From the NCBI RefSeq assembly GCF_946893725.1, contig NZ_CAMPPE010000006.1, positions 1-64,000 of the forward strand: a stretch of DNA of 64,000 nucleotides, given 5' to 3'. Positions within the stretch are counted from its first letter, which is position 1, and each line of letters begins with the position of its first letter. A model generated the notes under the pieces. The model did no database searches, had not been told where the DNA came from, and worked only from the letters and a program-made list of their open reading frames with translations. This document shows, piece after piece, positions 54,381-63,577 of this stretch. The stretch is from Anaerococcus sp. Marseille-Q5996 (GTDB lineage Bacteria; Bacillota; Clostridia; Tissierellales; Peptoniphilaceae). Position numbers and translations under genes: made by a program.

Positions 54381-54620
54381 AAAAAAACCTGTAAAAAATC
54401 TTTACAGGGGTCTCTTTTTTATAAAATTAATCTTTAAAGTATTTTACTTATAGATTAGTTAAAAAAGAGCGCACTTTCCCCGTTAAGAAAGCAAACTTTC
54501 TTTATAAGCCTAAAGTGTGTACTAAGAAAAATCCTATCTCTAGACAATCTATATAGTAAAATAATATATTAAAATGATTGCTAGCAAGTGTACTTAATTA
54601 TCTATTAGATAATTTTGCTA
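54381..54620 (-). promoter_or_regulatory. unassigned structured leader with terminator (candidate riboswitch)
   Basis: The 400-bp gap before the importer operon contains, in RNA order: an inverted repeat around 54595-54613; a compact core at 54471-54520 in which ACACTTT pairs with AAAGTG around hairpin AAGAAAG/CTTTCTT and conserved-looking AGGCTTAT and AACGGGG; a long stem CTCTTTTTTA/TAAAAAAGAG (about 54411-54470); then terminator CCTGTAAA/TTTACAGG with T-run (54381-54408). GGGG at 54478-54481 could pair with CCCC before the terminator, a possible switch. It does not match T-box, TPP, SAM, purine or guanidine-I consensus as I recall them. Between 54621 and 54699 only AT-rich DNA is seen. Confidence 0.6.
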
Positions 54621-54699
54621 TCAATCAAATATATCACTTGTAATATTTAAACATATAATTATTTTTATGTCAATATTTTTAATTTATATTTATAAATAA

Positions 54700-54732
54700 A
54701 AATAAAAAAACGAAGGAATATTCCTTCGTTTT
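54700..54732 (-). terminator. intrinsic terminator after hppA
   Basis: Palindrome ACGAAGGAAT/ATTCCTTCGT (54710-54729) followed by T-run on the minus strand. Confidence 0.85.
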
Positions 54733-54742
54733 CTTTTTCTTA

Positions 54743-56704
54743 TTAGATAAATAATCCAGCAAATACTACTGAAACTATTGTCATAAGTTTGATTAGGATA
54801 TTTAGTGATGGTCCTGATGTATCTTTAAATGGATCACCTACTGTATCTCCTACTACTGCTGCTTTGTGAGCATCAGATCCTTTTCCGCCTTCTACACCAG
54901 ATTCGATGTATTTTTTAGCATTATCCCAAGCTCCACCAGCATTTGACATAAATATAGCCATCATTACACCTGTTACAAGTGCACCTGCTAAAAGTCCGCC
55001 TAGTGCGTAAGGTCCTAGGAAGATTCCAACTAAGATTGGAACTACTACTGCTAGTACCCCTGGGATAATCATTTCTTGAAGTGAAGCTGTTGTTGAGATG
55101 TCGATACAATTTGCATAGTCTGGGTCTTTTTCTCCAGCTAGGATTTTGTCATCTTCTCTAAATTGTCTTCTAACTTCTTCGATCATTTGGCTTGCTGCTT
55201 TTCCTACTGAGTTCATAGTTAGAGCTGAGAATAGGAATGGTAGCATACCACCTATGAACATACCTGCAACTACTCTACTATCTAGGATAGAGATTGCTTC
55301 AAGGTTAATAGATTCAGCATATGTTATAAATAATGAAAGTGCTGTAAGGGCTGCAGAACCGATTGCAAATCCTTTACCAATAGCTGCTGTTGTGTTACCA
55401 ATTGAGTCAAGCCCATCTGTAATATCACGAACATTTTCTGGTAGGTAGCTCATTTCTGCTATACCACCAGCATTATCTGTAATTGGACCATAAGCGTCTA
55501 CTGTTACTGTTGTTCCAGTAATTGAAAGCATACCTACTGCTGCAAGAGCAATTCCAAATACTCCCATTAGCTTAAATGCAATCATTATCGCAAGTGCAAT
55601 AACTAGGATAGGGAATACTGTTGAAAGCATACCTGTTGAAAGACCAGCAATGATGTTTGTTGCAACACCTGTTGATGATTCTTTTGAGATATATTTTACG
55701 TGTCTATATTTATCTGAAGTGTAGATTTCTGTTAATAGACCGATTAAGATACCTGCAATTAATCCTGTAATTACTGCAAAAGCTGCGCTAAAGTTACCAA
55801 AATATCTATTTGATAGGATAAGTGCACCGATTAAAACGATTGCTCCTGAGATATATAGTGTACCCATTAATGATTTTTGTGGGTTAGCGTGTTTTCCTAC
55901 TAAGAATACAATTGAAGATACGATTGATGCAACGATTCCTAGGGCTGCTAAGAAAAGTGTAAATTGAAGTCCTGCTTCAGCAAAGTAAACTGCACCAAGA
56001 GTCATTGAAGAAATGATAGCACCAGAATAAGATTCAAATAAATCTGCTCCCATACCAGCCACATCCCCAACATTATCTCCTACGTTATCAGCAATAACTG
56101 CAGGGTTTCTTGGATCATCTTCTGGAATTCCAGCTTCTACTTTACCTACAAGGTCAGCTCCAAGGTCAGCAGCTTTTGTGTAGATACCACCACCAACTCT
56201 TGCAAAAAGAGCAACTGATGATGCACCTAATGAGTATCCCATAAGTATAGTAGGGTCTTTATAGTAAAGGTAGGTTAAAATAATTCCTATAAATCCAAGA
56301 CCAGTTACAGCCATACCCATTACTGAACCACCAGAGAAAGCTACTTTTAATGCTCCATCTTGGCCTGATTCGTAAGCTTGGTTTGCACATCTAACGTTAG
56401 AAGCAGTAGAAACTCTCATTCCTATAAAACCTGCTAGCATTGAAAGAATAGAACCTAGTAAGTAGCAAAGCATAATTTTAATATTTAAAAATACTGCTAG
56501 TAAAATTGCTACTATAACAACGAAAATTGCGATAAATTTGTACTCTCTTTTTAGAAATGTCATCGCACCATCTCTGATATAGCTTGAGATTTGTAGCATA
56601 CGTTCGTTACCAGCTGATAATGGGTTGATTTTTTGAGTAATTGTAAAAATCATGAAAATTATCGCCAGTATTGCTACTATCAAAGATAAAATCTCTACAG
56701 ACAT
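54743..56704 (-). CDS. hppA: membrane-bound ion-pumping pyrophosphatase, K+-dependent type
   Basis: Couples pyrophosphate hydrolysis to H+ or Na+ export. About 16 membrane helices in 653 residues. The substrate site includes [20 protein letters not shown] (about 210-229), and a second set of acidic residues lies near the C terminus ([13 protein letters not shown]). In [10 protein letters not shown] the Ala at the fifth position is the K+-dependent form; the independent form has Lys there. Na+ versus H+ cannot be decided. It is monocistronic, saving energy from biosynthetic PPi in a fermenter. Confidence 0.93.
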   Translation of the reverse strand: MSVEILSLIVAILAIIFMIFTITQKINPLSAGNERMLQISSYIRDGAMTFLKREYKFIAIFVVIVAILLAVFLNIKIMLCYLLGSILSMLAGFIGMRVSTASNVRCANQAYESGQDGALKVAFSGGSVMGMAVTGLGFIGIILTYLYYKDPTILMGYSLGASSVALFARVGGGIYTKAADLGADLVGKVEAGIPEDDPRNPAVIADNVGDNVGDVAGMGADLFESYSGAIISSMTLGAVYFAEAGLQFTLFLAALGIVASIVSSIVFLVGKHANPQKSLMGTLYISGAIVLIGALILSNRYFGNFSAAFAVITGLIAGILIGLLTEIYTSDKYRHVKYISKESSTGVATNIIAGLSTGMLSTVFPILVIALAIMIAFKLMGVFGIALAAVGMLSITGTTVTVDAYGPITDNAGGIAEMSYLPENVRDITDGLDSIGNTTAAIGKGFAIGSAALTALSLFITYAESINLEAISILDSRVVAGMFIGGMLPFLFSALTMNSVGKAASQMIEEVRRQFREDDKILAGEKDPDYANCIDISTTASLQEMIIPGVLAVVVPILVGIFLGPYALGGLLAGALVTGVMMAIFMSNAGGAWDNAKKYIESGVEGGKGSDAHKAAVVGDTVGDPFKDTSGPSLNILIKLMTIVSVVFAGLFI

Positions 56705-56784
56705 ATGTCCTCCTTATATAATCTTTATATTTATATTGTAATATTAAAATAAAATATTACAATCATAAACCAAGTTAAATAATT

Positions 56785-56841
56785 TTTTTATAATAAAAGG
56801 ACGCCAAAGAGATGCAAGTCTGCATTAACTTTTAGCGTCCT
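56785..56841 (-). terminator. intrinsic terminator of the rpsF-ssb-rpsR operon
   Basis: Long imperfect stem with AGGACGC (56798-56804) and GCGTCCT (56835-56841) outer arms, inner ATGCA/TGCAT pairing, and a T-rich tail on the minus strand. Confidence 0.75.
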
Positions 56842-56885
56842 ATTTATCGCTTATTGAATTTGTTTTTATATTTATAATCTAATTA

Positions 56886-57116
56886 TTAATTTTCTTCATA
56901 TGGTAATAATGCAACTTGGCGAGCACGTTTAACTGCACGTGTGATTTCTCTTTGGTGTTTTGCATTAAGACCTGTTACTCTTCTAGGTAGGATTTTTCCT
57001 CTATCAGAGATAAATCTTTTTAATGTTTCAATATCTTTGTAATCGATAACTTTTGATGGATCTTTTACAAATGGATCAACCTTTTTTCTTGGTTTAAATC
57101 TTCTATTTTGAGCCAT
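56886..57116 (-). CDS. rpsR: 30S ribosomal protein S18
   Basis: Small-subunit ribosomal protein that pairs with S6 on 16S rRNA. Basic, 76 residues, with the family core [19 protein letters not shown] and [20 protein letters not shown]. Third gene of the rpsF-ssb-rpsR operon, 22 bases after ssb. Confidence 0.97.
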   Translation of the reverse strand: MAQNRRFKPRKKVDPFVKDPSKVIDYKDIETLKRFISDRGKILPRRVTGLNAKHQREITRAVKRARQVALLPYEEN

Positions 57117-57138
57117 GATATTCCTTTCCTTTTATTTT

Positions 57139-57684
57139 TTAGAACGGAATCCTGCCATCATCTTCTATTTCTGTGAAGTCATCATCAAAGAAATCATCGC
57201 TACTATCAAATCCGCCTTGGTTTTGATTGTAGGAATTGTTGTTGTAATTATTTTGATAATTTGTTTGTGAATAGTCGTTGTTGCCATAATCTTGGTTGTC
57301 ACCATAATTTTGATTATAGTTTGAGCCTCCACCTTGATTATCAGAACGGCTACCTAAAAACTCTACGTTTTCAGCCACAATGTCAGTAGTGTAAACTGTT
57401 TTGCCTGTTTCTTTGTCAATGTAGGATCCTGTTTGGATTCTACCATCTACTGCACATTGACTTCCTTTTCTTAAATATCTTTCACAATTAACAGCTTGAG
57501 GACCCCAAACAACTATACGAATGAAATCTGCTGTTGGACGATTTTGAGATTCTAGTTCTTGTTTCTTTTGCTTACTTAAGCTCTTATCTACAGCTAGAGT
57601 AAAGCTAGTAACAGTCTGGTTTGATTGAGTGTTTCTTAAATCTGGATCACGTACTAGTCTTCCTACAAGTACTACTCGATTCAT
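57139..57684 (-). CDS. ssb: single-stranded DNA-binding protein
   Basis: OB-fold protein coating single-stranded DNA. The N-terminal domain (1-about 110) has MNRVVLVGRLVRDPDLR and WGPQAVNCERYLRKG. A long Asn/Gln/Gly/Tyr-rich flexible linker follows, then an acidic tip ending DDGRIPF, which recruits repair proteins; the family end is usually DDDIPF. 181 residues. It sits between rpsF (three bases) and rpsR, the classical Firmicutes order. Confidence 0.96.
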   Translation of the reverse strand: MNRVVLVGRLVRDPDLRNTQSNQTVTSFTLAVDKSLSKQKKQELESQNRPTADFIRIVVWGPQAVNCERYLRKGSQCAVDGRIQTGSYIDKETGKTVYTTDIVAENVEFLGSRSDNQGGGSNYNQNYGDNQDYGNNDYSQTNYQNNYNNNSYNQNQGGFDSSDDFFDDDFTEIEDDGRIPF

Positions 57685-57687
57685 AAA

Positions 57688-57972
57688 TTAGTCCTCTTTT
57701 CTGATAACCATGTATCTGATTATGAAATCTGAAAGTCTAAGTCTTCTTTCAAATTCTCTGATATGGTCTGGAAGAGATTTAAAGTCTACGATATAATAAT
57801 ATCCATCTTTGATATAATTAATTTCGTAAGCTAATTTTCTTTTACCCCAGTCATCTACATTAGTTACTTCACCATTTTCTTCGATGATTCCTTTGAATCT
57901 TTCTAATAGTTCAGTTCTATCTGCATCTTGCATATCAGCTTTGAAAATTAAAACTGCTTCGTAGTTATTCAT
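57688..57972 (-). CDS. rpsF: 30S ribosomal protein S6
   Basis: Small-subunit protein, 94 residues, with the ferredoxin-like S6 fold: MNNYEAVLIFKADM start, GKRKLAYEINYIKDGYYY and a C-terminal FERRLRLSDFIIRYMVI. It forms a dimer with S18. First gene of the operon, preceded by a conserved leader hairpin and GGAGGTG. Confidence 0.97.
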   Translation of the reverse strand: MNNYEAVLIFKADMQDADRTELLERFKGIIEENGEVTNVDDWGKRKLAYEINYIKDGYYYIVDFKSLPDHIREFERRLRLSDFIIRYMVIRKED

Positions 57973-57981
57973 TTTTTCACC

Positions 57982-58025
57982 TCCCTATGGTCTATGACCC
58001 CGTTGATTTATCACGGAGTAGAGTG
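57982..58025 (-). promoter_or_regulatory. candidate S6:S18 autoregulatory leader
   Basis: Directly before the rpsF ribosome site, CCGTTGATT/ATCACGG-type pairing forms a short hairpin with unpaired CC and a second small hairpin GGTC/GACC. This resembles the S6:S18-binding leader hairpin of rpsF operons with its CCG element. Excess S6-S18 would bind it and lower translation. Confidence 0.5.
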
Positions 58026-58056
58026 TTACTGCTATATTTTACTACCGATTTGTCTT

Positions 58057-58995
58057 TTAGTCAATGCTTTTTTGGGATTTTGTGTGATAAATTGCATTGG
58101 CAATGGCACGACTCATAGCATTAGCTGCCATAACTCCAACTACATTTAAATCTGCATTTATTTCATTGGTTGCTAGGGCAAATATAGTATCCCCATCAAA
58201 GCCTGTATGGACAGGATTTATAGATCTTGCAAAGCCATCATGGGTCATTTGAGCAATTTTTTTAAGCCTTGTCTTATCAAAACTTGCATTTGTTGCAACT
58301 ATGCCTATGGTCGTGTTTTTATTAGCAAGGTCTGAAAAATCGCTTATAATGTTTGACATTACAACACTTGTTTTGATCATATTTCCATCTTTAATAGGAC
58401 CTGCAATTTGAATTCCTTTTTCATAGTCAAAAACATCACCAAAGGCGTTTACAGCAACTATTGCAGAAACTTTTAGATCTCCTTCAGTTAGGGTTGCAGA
58501 TCCAAGGCCAGATTTCATTACAGATTCCATGCCTAGTATTTTTCCTACTGTTGCTCCAGTTCCTGCCCCTATTATTCCCTGGCTGTCTTCGTCTGATTTT
58601 GCATTTTTATAGGCAACTTTTCCCATATTTTTATCAGGTCTAATTTTTGGATTTTTGTAGGCTAGGTCAAATAAAACCGCTTGGGAAACTATTGGCACAA
58701 TCCCAACTCCAACATCAAGTCCTATTCCATCTTCTTCTAAAGATTCCATAAGACCACTAGCAGCATCAAGCCCATAAGCAGAACCCCCGCTTAGGATAAG
58801 TGCATTTACACTTTCTACAGTATTTATAGGATCTAAGAGGTCTGTTTCGCGAGTTCCTGGTGCTGAGCCTCTGACTTCTACCGCACAAGTATTGTTTTTA
58901 GGTGGAATTAATACTGTAAGTCCAGTCCCCGCAACAAAATCTTGAGCATGGCCAATTTTTATGCCTTCTATATCTGTAATATAACCTTTATACAT
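58057..58995 (-). CDS. S58-family (DmpA-like) autocleaving aminopeptidase
   Basis: N-terminal nucleophile-type hydrolase of the P1/DmpA family, which cleaves itself into two chains and acts on N-terminal D- or L-residues of peptides. Core motifs are GSAYGLDAASG (about 72-82), VGIVPIVSQAVLFDL, GAGTGATVGK and the KNTTIGIVATNA segment (about 224-235). By family analogy the Thr after Asn is the nucleophile freed by cleavage. 312 residues. It follows the TIM-barrel gene after an intrinsic terminator. Confidence 0.85.
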   Translation of the reverse strand: MYKGYITDIEGIKIGHAQDFVAGTGLTVLIPPKNNTCAVEVRGSAPGTRETDLLDPINTVESVNALILSGGSAYGLDAASGLMESLEEDGIGLDVGVGIVPIVSQAVLFDLAYKNPKIRPDKNMGKVAYKNAKSDEDSQGIIGAGTGATVGKILGMESVMKSGLGSATLTEGDLKVSAIVAVNAFGDVFDYEKGIQIAGPIKDGNMIKTSVVMSNIISDFSDLANKNTTIGIVATNASFDKTRLKKIAQMTHDGFARSINPVHTGFDGDTIFALATNEINADLNVVGVMAANAMSRAIANAIYHTKSQKSID

Positions 58996-59003
58996 AATTC
59001 TCC

Positions 59004-59033
59004 TTTAAAAAAGACCTCCCTTTTGGAGGCCAA
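59004..59033 (-). terminator. intrinsic terminator between the TIM-barrel and S58 genes
   Basis: Arms GACCTCC (59013-59019) and GGAGGCC (59025-59031), five-base loop, T-run on the minus strand. Readthrough could still supply the peptidase gene. Confidence 0.8.
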
Positions 59034-59035
59034 AA

Positions 59036-59725
59036 TTAGTGGGCAACATCTTCGTTTCTATATTTATCCATCATTTGTCCAAATACTTCTGAGCTTGATG
59101 GTGGTGTATAAGAGATGGCATTTGCGCCTGCATCTATTGTTTCTAGGATGCTTTCTCCAGTTTTCCCCCCTGTGGCTATGATTGGGAAATTATCGCCAAT
59201 ATCTTTTCTAATTTCCCTTACCAAGTCAGCAGTGTATTTACCACCAGATACGTTTAAAATCTCAGCCCCTGCTTGAATTTTACCAATATAGTCATCTTCA
59301 CTATTGGTAACAGTTGCAATAAGAGGCACATCTACAAAACCAGAAATTTCTTTAATATCCTTATTTGGCATTGGAGAATTTACTACCACTCCATAGGCAC
59401 CAGAAAGCTCTGCATCAATTGCAACATATTTTGAACGCAAGCCTTGGGTTGTACCTCCGCCAACTCCTATAAAACAAGGAACATTTGATACGCTTAATAT
59501 AGCATTTGAAATCGAACTTTGAGGGGTGTATGGATAAACTGCCATGATGCTATCAGCATTTGAATTTCTAATAATAGCAAGGTCTGTTGTAAAAAGTAAG
59601 GATTTAATTCTCTTTTCAAAAATCATTATCCCAGATGCCTTATAAATTTCTTTTGGCACGGTGATAAAAGATTTTCTTAGTTTGGAGTGCACCAATGGTA
59701 TATATTTTTCTTTTTTTTCGCTCAT
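59036..59725 (-). CDS. TIM-barrel protein of unknown function
   Basis: About 229 residues; function not recognised. It has repeated beta-strand/helix units and a late phosphate-binding loop ATGGKTGESILETIDAGANA (about 190-209) as in HisA/HisF, TrpC and related enzymes, plus an IGVGGGTTQG loop (about 85-94). Thus a phosphorylated substrate is likely. The ATG at 59725 follows AAGGAGGG; a longer form from 59776 would overlap the UDP-sugar gene. It is co-transcribed with the UDP-sugar dehydrogenase. Confidence 0.55.
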   Translation of the reverse strand: MSEKKEKYIPLVHSKLRKSFITVPKEIYKASGIMIFEKRIKSLLFTTDLAIIRNSNADSIMAVYPYTPQSSISNAILSVSNVPCFIGVGGGTTQGLRSKYVAIDAELSGAYGVVVNSPMPNKDIKEISGFVDVPLIATVTNSEDDYIGKIQAGAEILNVSGGKYTADLVREIRKDIGDNFPIIATGGKTGESILETIDAGANAISYTPPSSSEVFGQMMDKYRNEDVAH

Positions 59726-59772
59726 AAAGCCCTCCTTTTTCTCACTTTTTATTTTACCCTTATAATTTTTAA

Positions 59773-60930
59773 TCAATCTTTATTAAAAATATCTCTTGTA
59801 TAAACTTTATCTTTCACATCCAATAATTCATCATCTAACCTATTTGCCACTATAATATCTGCTTTTTTAAAGTCATCCAGATTATTTTCAATCTTTAATC
59901 CCTCAAAATAATCTTCATCTATATTTGGCTCATAGATTATAATTTGAGTCTGATTTTTAATATTATTTATAACATCAAATATTGCAGATTTTCTAAAATT
60001 ATCAGAATCTTTTTTCATAACCAGCCTATATATGCCAACTGTTTTTGGTTTATCCCTTAAAATTCTATCGCTGATATAGTCTTTTCTAATTTGGTTGGCA
60101 TCAATAACTGCCCCAAACATAGCATTTGGCACATTTTCAAAGTTTGCATAAAGCTGTTTGCTATCTTTTGGCAGGCAGTATCCCCCATAACCAAATGATG
60201 GATTATTATAGTAATTTCCAATCCTAGGATCTGCAGATACTCCCTCGATGATGTCTTTTGTGGAAAGTCCCTTAATTTCTGCAAAAGTATCTAGTTCGTT
60301 AAAGTAAGAAACGCGCATTGCTAGATAAGTATTTGCAAAAAGTTTTACTGCTTCAGCTTCTGTAGAATCCATAAATAAAACTCCAGGGTCATTTTGAGCT
60401 TCTTTTTTATATAAATTAGCAATTTTTTGCCCCAAATCAGTCCTATCTCCCACAATAATCCTAGATGGATTAAGGCTATCGTATAGGGCTTTGCCTTCTC
60501 TTAAAAACTCTGGTGAAAAAATAATATTTTCGCAGGCAAATTTTTCCCTTTGTCCTTTTGTATATCCAACTGGGATTGTGGATTTGATTAAGATAGGTAG
60601 ATTTTCATTTTCTTTTTTTATATTTGTAATTACATCATCGACAAATGATGTATCAAAATATCTACTGTCTTCATCATAATTTGTTGGCACAGCAATTATG
60701 GCAAGTTCTGCATCTTGTAAGTGATTTTTGTATTGATTTGTTACTCTTAGATTAAGATCTTTTTCTGCCAGATAGGAAATTATTAAATCATCTGTTAATG
60801 GTGATTTTTTTTGATTTATTAGATTGATTTTTTCCTCATTTGTATCAATCCCTATTACCTCATTTGATTGGCTAAGCAAAATGGCATTGGCCAAGCCTAC
60901 ATAGCCTAATCCAAAAACTACAATTTTCAT
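59773..60930 (-). CDS. UDP-glucose 6-dehydrogenase family protein
   Basis: NAD-dependent two-step oxidation of a nucleotide sugar to the uronic acid, supplying capsule or wall polysaccharide. The N-terminal Rossmann fold has VFGLGYVGLANA, then SPEFLREGKA (about 134-143), and the catalytic Cys is in FGYGGYCLPKDS (about 250-261). 385 residues, the short UDP-glucose/GDP-mannose dehydrogenase form. Specificity for UDP-glucose is likely but not proven. The neighbouring gene downstream is a TIM-barrel protein. Confidence 0.88.
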   Translation of the reverse strand: MKIVVFGLGYVGLANAILLSQSNEVIGIDTNEEKINLINQKKSPLTDDLIISYLAEKDLNLRVTNQYKNHLQDAELAIIAVPTNYDEDSRYFDTSFVDDVITNIKKENENLPILIKSTIPVGYTKGQREKFACENIIFSPEFLREGKALYDSLNPSRIIVGDRTDLGQKIANLYKKEAQNDPGVLFMDSTEAEAVKLFANTYLAMRVSYFNELDTFAEIKGLSTKDIIEGVSADPRIGNYYNNPSFGYGGYCLPKDSKQLYANFENVPNAMFGAVIDANQIRKDYISDRILRDKPKTVGIYRLVMKKDSDNFRKSAIFDVINNIKNQTQIIIYEPNIDEDYFEGLKIENNLDDFKKADIIVANRLDDELLDVKDKVYTRDIFNKD

Positions 60931-60980
60931 AAACTCTCCTTAAAATAGATAAGTTTATTTTACAAGAAAAGAAAATTTTT

Positions 60981-61014
60981 ACAATAAAAAAGCCTGACTT
61001 TTAGCCAAGCTTTT
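60981..61014 (-). terminator. intrinsic terminator after the cystine-type symporter
   Basis: Imperfect arms AAGCCTGACT (60990-60999) and AGCCAAGCTT (61003-61012) with a short loop, then a T-run on the minus strand. Confidence 0.65.
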
Positions 61015-61022
61015 TAAATAAC

Positions 61023-62312
61023 TTATATTCTATTAAAAATTTCTCTATTTAATTTGTTTTCGCTAGCAGCAACGATAAGTGCTGATGAGTTGGCAGCTGT
61101 AACATTTGTAGCTGTTCTACCCATGTCTGCGAGTGTAGAGATTGGAGCAAGCAGTACTACCATTTCTAGTGGCAGTCCCATTGCTGCAAATAAAGCAGTT
61201 GTTGTAATTGTAGCTGTTCCTGGCACTCCAACTGTTCCGAGTGAAACTAAAAGTGCAATTAAAATAAGTTTTACAAAGTCAGCAGGACCCCATCCTAGTC
61301 CCATCATATTTGCAACAAAAATAGCATTCATAACTGGCCAAAAGCCTGCACAACCTGGCATACCCATGGTTGCTCCAAGTGGAGCTGTAAATGATGCGAT
61401 TTCTTCAGCTACACCTTGTTCTTCTGTTAAGTTTTCAACATTTGCTGGTATTGCTCCCATTGATGATTGAGTAGTAAAACCAATCATTGTTACTGGCCAT
61501 ACTTTTTTGAAATAGGCAAATGGATTAACTTTTGCAAATGCTGATACGAGCATACCTGTCCCTAGGAAGGTGTGGATTGCTGATGCCACATAGTTTAATA
61601 CCAATATTAATATAAATGGTGCAATAGCTGTAGAATCAACCCTACCAACAGCATTTGTCATAAGAGCAAGCACTGCATATGGTGTTAGGCTTGTAATCAT
61701 ACTTGTAAGTTTAAATATAACTTCTGCAAGTGAGTTTGTAAATTCTGCAAATGGTCGAACTACTTCTTCCTTACCAGATTCAATTAATTTTAGAGCAGCT
61801 ATACCAAGTAAAACTGAAAAGATAATAATTGGTACGATTTGTCCTTCAGCTGCATTTGAAACTATATTTGATGGAAAGAAGTTAGTGATAGTTTCTGCTA
61901 CTGTTGGTACTTCACGTACTTCAGTATCAGCTGGTATATCAAAATTTACCCCTTGGCCAATCTTAAATGCTATTGCAAGGATAAGTCCAACAATAGATGC
62001 CATAACATTGTGTAAGCTTAAAATACCAATTGATTTTAAACCAACAGATCTAAGTTTTGTTAGTGAACCTGTATTTAGCATTGTTCTAACAATTGTAGTT
62101 AATAATAGCGGAATAACCATGGAATATAGCAAGTTAACATATATTGATCCAAAAATAGAAACATACTCGGTATTACCCCTAAAAATAAATCCTAAAATAA
62201 GACCTGCGATAGTACCGGTTATAACTCTTACACCAAAAGAAATACCACGCTTTTTCATCTGGTGGAGTACATAAAATAATACTAGTGTAACTAGTACGGC
62301 AACAAATTGCAT
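61023..62312 (-). CDS. tcyP: TcyP-like L-cystine/DAACS symporter
   Basis: Membrane symporter of the same superfamily as the 29159 gene but closer to TcyP/TcyQ. About eight helices, SSMGAIPANVENL replacing the GltP Ser-rich loop, and APLGATMGMPGCAGFWPV near 310-327 in place of the NMDGTA motif, features of the cystine branch. Uptake of L-cystine driven by an ion gradient is likely. 429 residues. Monocistronic. Confidence 0.8.
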   Translation of the reverse strand: MQFVAVLVTLVLFYVLHQMKKRGISFGVRVITGTIAGLILGFIFRGNTEYVSIFGSIYVNLLYSMVIPLLLTTIVRTMLNTGSLTKLRSVGLKSIGILSLHNVMASIVGLILAIAFKIGQGVNFDIPADTEVREVPTVAETITNFFPSNIVSNAAEGQIVPIIIFSVLLGIAALKLIESGKEEVVRPFAEFTNSLAEVIFKLTSMITSLTPYAVLALMTNAVGRVDSTAIAPFILILVLNYVASAIHTFLGTGMLVSAFAKVNPFAYFKKVWPVTMIGFTTQSSMGAIPANVENLTEEQGVAEEIASFTAPLGATMGMPGCAGFWPVMNAIFVANMMGLGWGPADFVKLILIALLVSLGTVGVPGTATITTTALFAAMGLPLEMVVLLAPISTLADMGRTATNVTAANSSALIVAASENKLNREIFNRI

Positions 62313-62422
62313 AATTTCCTCCTAAACATATTATTATATTTGTCAGATATTATTTTAACACTTTAAAGCTGTTTTCACAAATTTTTTTATAAAATATTTT
62401 AAACACGTAATATTTTGCTAAA

Positions 62423-63490
62423 TTATTTTACAAATACTATAAATTCAAAGGGTCTCAATAAGAGATTTTTAACAATTCTTCTTTTGCCATAATTGCCCAA
62501 CAGATATTTAAAATCATTTATATCTATAAAATGAAAGCGAATATCAGCTAGGACTTCTTTTTGGCTAAAATTAGCAAAAACTATAACTTTTTGGTTCTCA
62601 TAAGTTCTTACAAAGGCAAATATATCTGGATCATCTTTAAAAATTTCCCTATAAGTCCCATTGCTAATTGCTTTATTTTTAGTTTTTATATTGATTAGGT
62701 CTTTATAAAAATCAAATGTCTTATTTGTTAAATTTAGGACTTTATGATCATTTACATAAGAATTATTTTCAAAAATCCCCAGCTCTTCAAAATTTTCTAA
62801 AAAAATTCCACCCTTTAATAAAAAACTAAGACCCGCTGTCAGACTATGGCTTAAAAAAGGAAAGTTTTTCTTGTTGGTAAATCCTTTAAAAGCGTTATCT
62901 GTAATAAAAATTTGCCTTATATTTTGCTTATAAATTCTCGAAAAATATTTTTTTGCATCAATTAAACTCTCGAAATTTTGAGATTCAATTATCTTGTTAA
63001 ATATATAATCAAAGTTATTGTAATTTTCATTTGATAAAAATTTTTGATAATTCAAATCATCTGAACTTATCTGTCCTATTGTAATAACATTTTTTCCTAC
63101 AAAAGTATTTTTTGACAACTCCTTAAGGTAATCATAAAAGTTATCAAAGAATAATTTTTCAAAATTTGTAAAATAAAATCCATTTATACCATATTTTTTA
63201 AGGTAGTTTATAAATTGGTAAAAGGACTTGCGAATTTTGGGCTTTGACCAATCAATTTTTCCTAGATTGTCTAATAAGATTTTAGAAGTTTTTTCTATAT
63301 CTATTTGTAAAAATAATTTAATATCATTTTTTGACAATAAGTCATTGCTTGCAAAAATTTCTTCCAAGATTTTTTCATCTATATAGTCAAATGGGCTAAT
63401 AAGTATGCCATTGATTCCTAATTTTTTGTAATATGTAATTTTTTTATTTATTTGGGAGTGCTTCTCCCTATAAAGCACTAAATTTTGCAT
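62423..63490 (-). CDS. GH13-like pseudoenzyme (catalytic residues lost)
   Basis: About 355 residues aligning with oligo-1,6-glucosidase-type GH13 proteins of about 555. Core segments are kept: LGINGILISPFDY, WSKPKIRKSFYQFINYLKKY, FLLKGGIFLENFEELG and the C-terminal beta sheet. The nucleophile Asp of the GFRxD motif is Thr in GFYFTNFE, the acid Glu of the VGE motif is Gln in TIGQIS, and the NHDQ stabiliser is TDNA. All three acids are thus replaced, while the frame remains open. It may be a structural or regulatory protein, or an old decaying enzyme. The ATG at 63490 follows a GAGG site. Confidence 0.65.
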   Translation of the reverse strand: MQNLVLYREKHSQINKKITYYKKLGINGILISPFDYIDEKILEEIFASNDLLSKNDIKLFLQIDIEKTSKILLDNLGKIDWSKPKIRKSFYQFINYLKKYGINGFYFTNFEKLFFDNFYDYLKELSKNTFVGKNVITIGQISSDDLNYQKFLSNENYNNFDYIFNKIIESQNFESLIDAKKYFSRIYKQNIRQIFITDNAFKGFTNKKNFPFLSHSLTAGLSFLLKGGIFLENFEELGIFENNSYVNDHKVLNLTNKTFDFYKDLINIKTKNKAISNGTYREIFKDDPDIFAFVRTYENQKVIVFANFSQKEVLADIRFHFIDINDFKYLLGNYGKRRIVKNLLLRPFEFIVFVK

Positions 63491-63545
63491 ATTTACCTCT
63501 ACCAAATATATTACATTTTAGTTTACTTTTCACAAATTATGAGGG

Positions 63546-63551
63546 TATAAT
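63546..63551 (+). promoter_or_regulatory. -10 box for the right-edge ABC gene
   Basis: TATAAT 26 bases before the start codon, with TTTACT 18 bases further upstream (63522-63527) as a possible -35 box, in the divergent gap to the GH13-like gene. Confidence 0.5.
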
Positions 63552-63577
63552 ATTGTGATTACAGAAAGAAGGTATAA

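Noticed and set aside
54381-54620. Guanidine-I, TPP, SAM, purine or T-box riboswitch
   Set aside because: Conserved motifs remembered for these classes (such as GGGTGG, CTGAGA with ACCTGATC, or CTGGTCCGAGAG) are absent.
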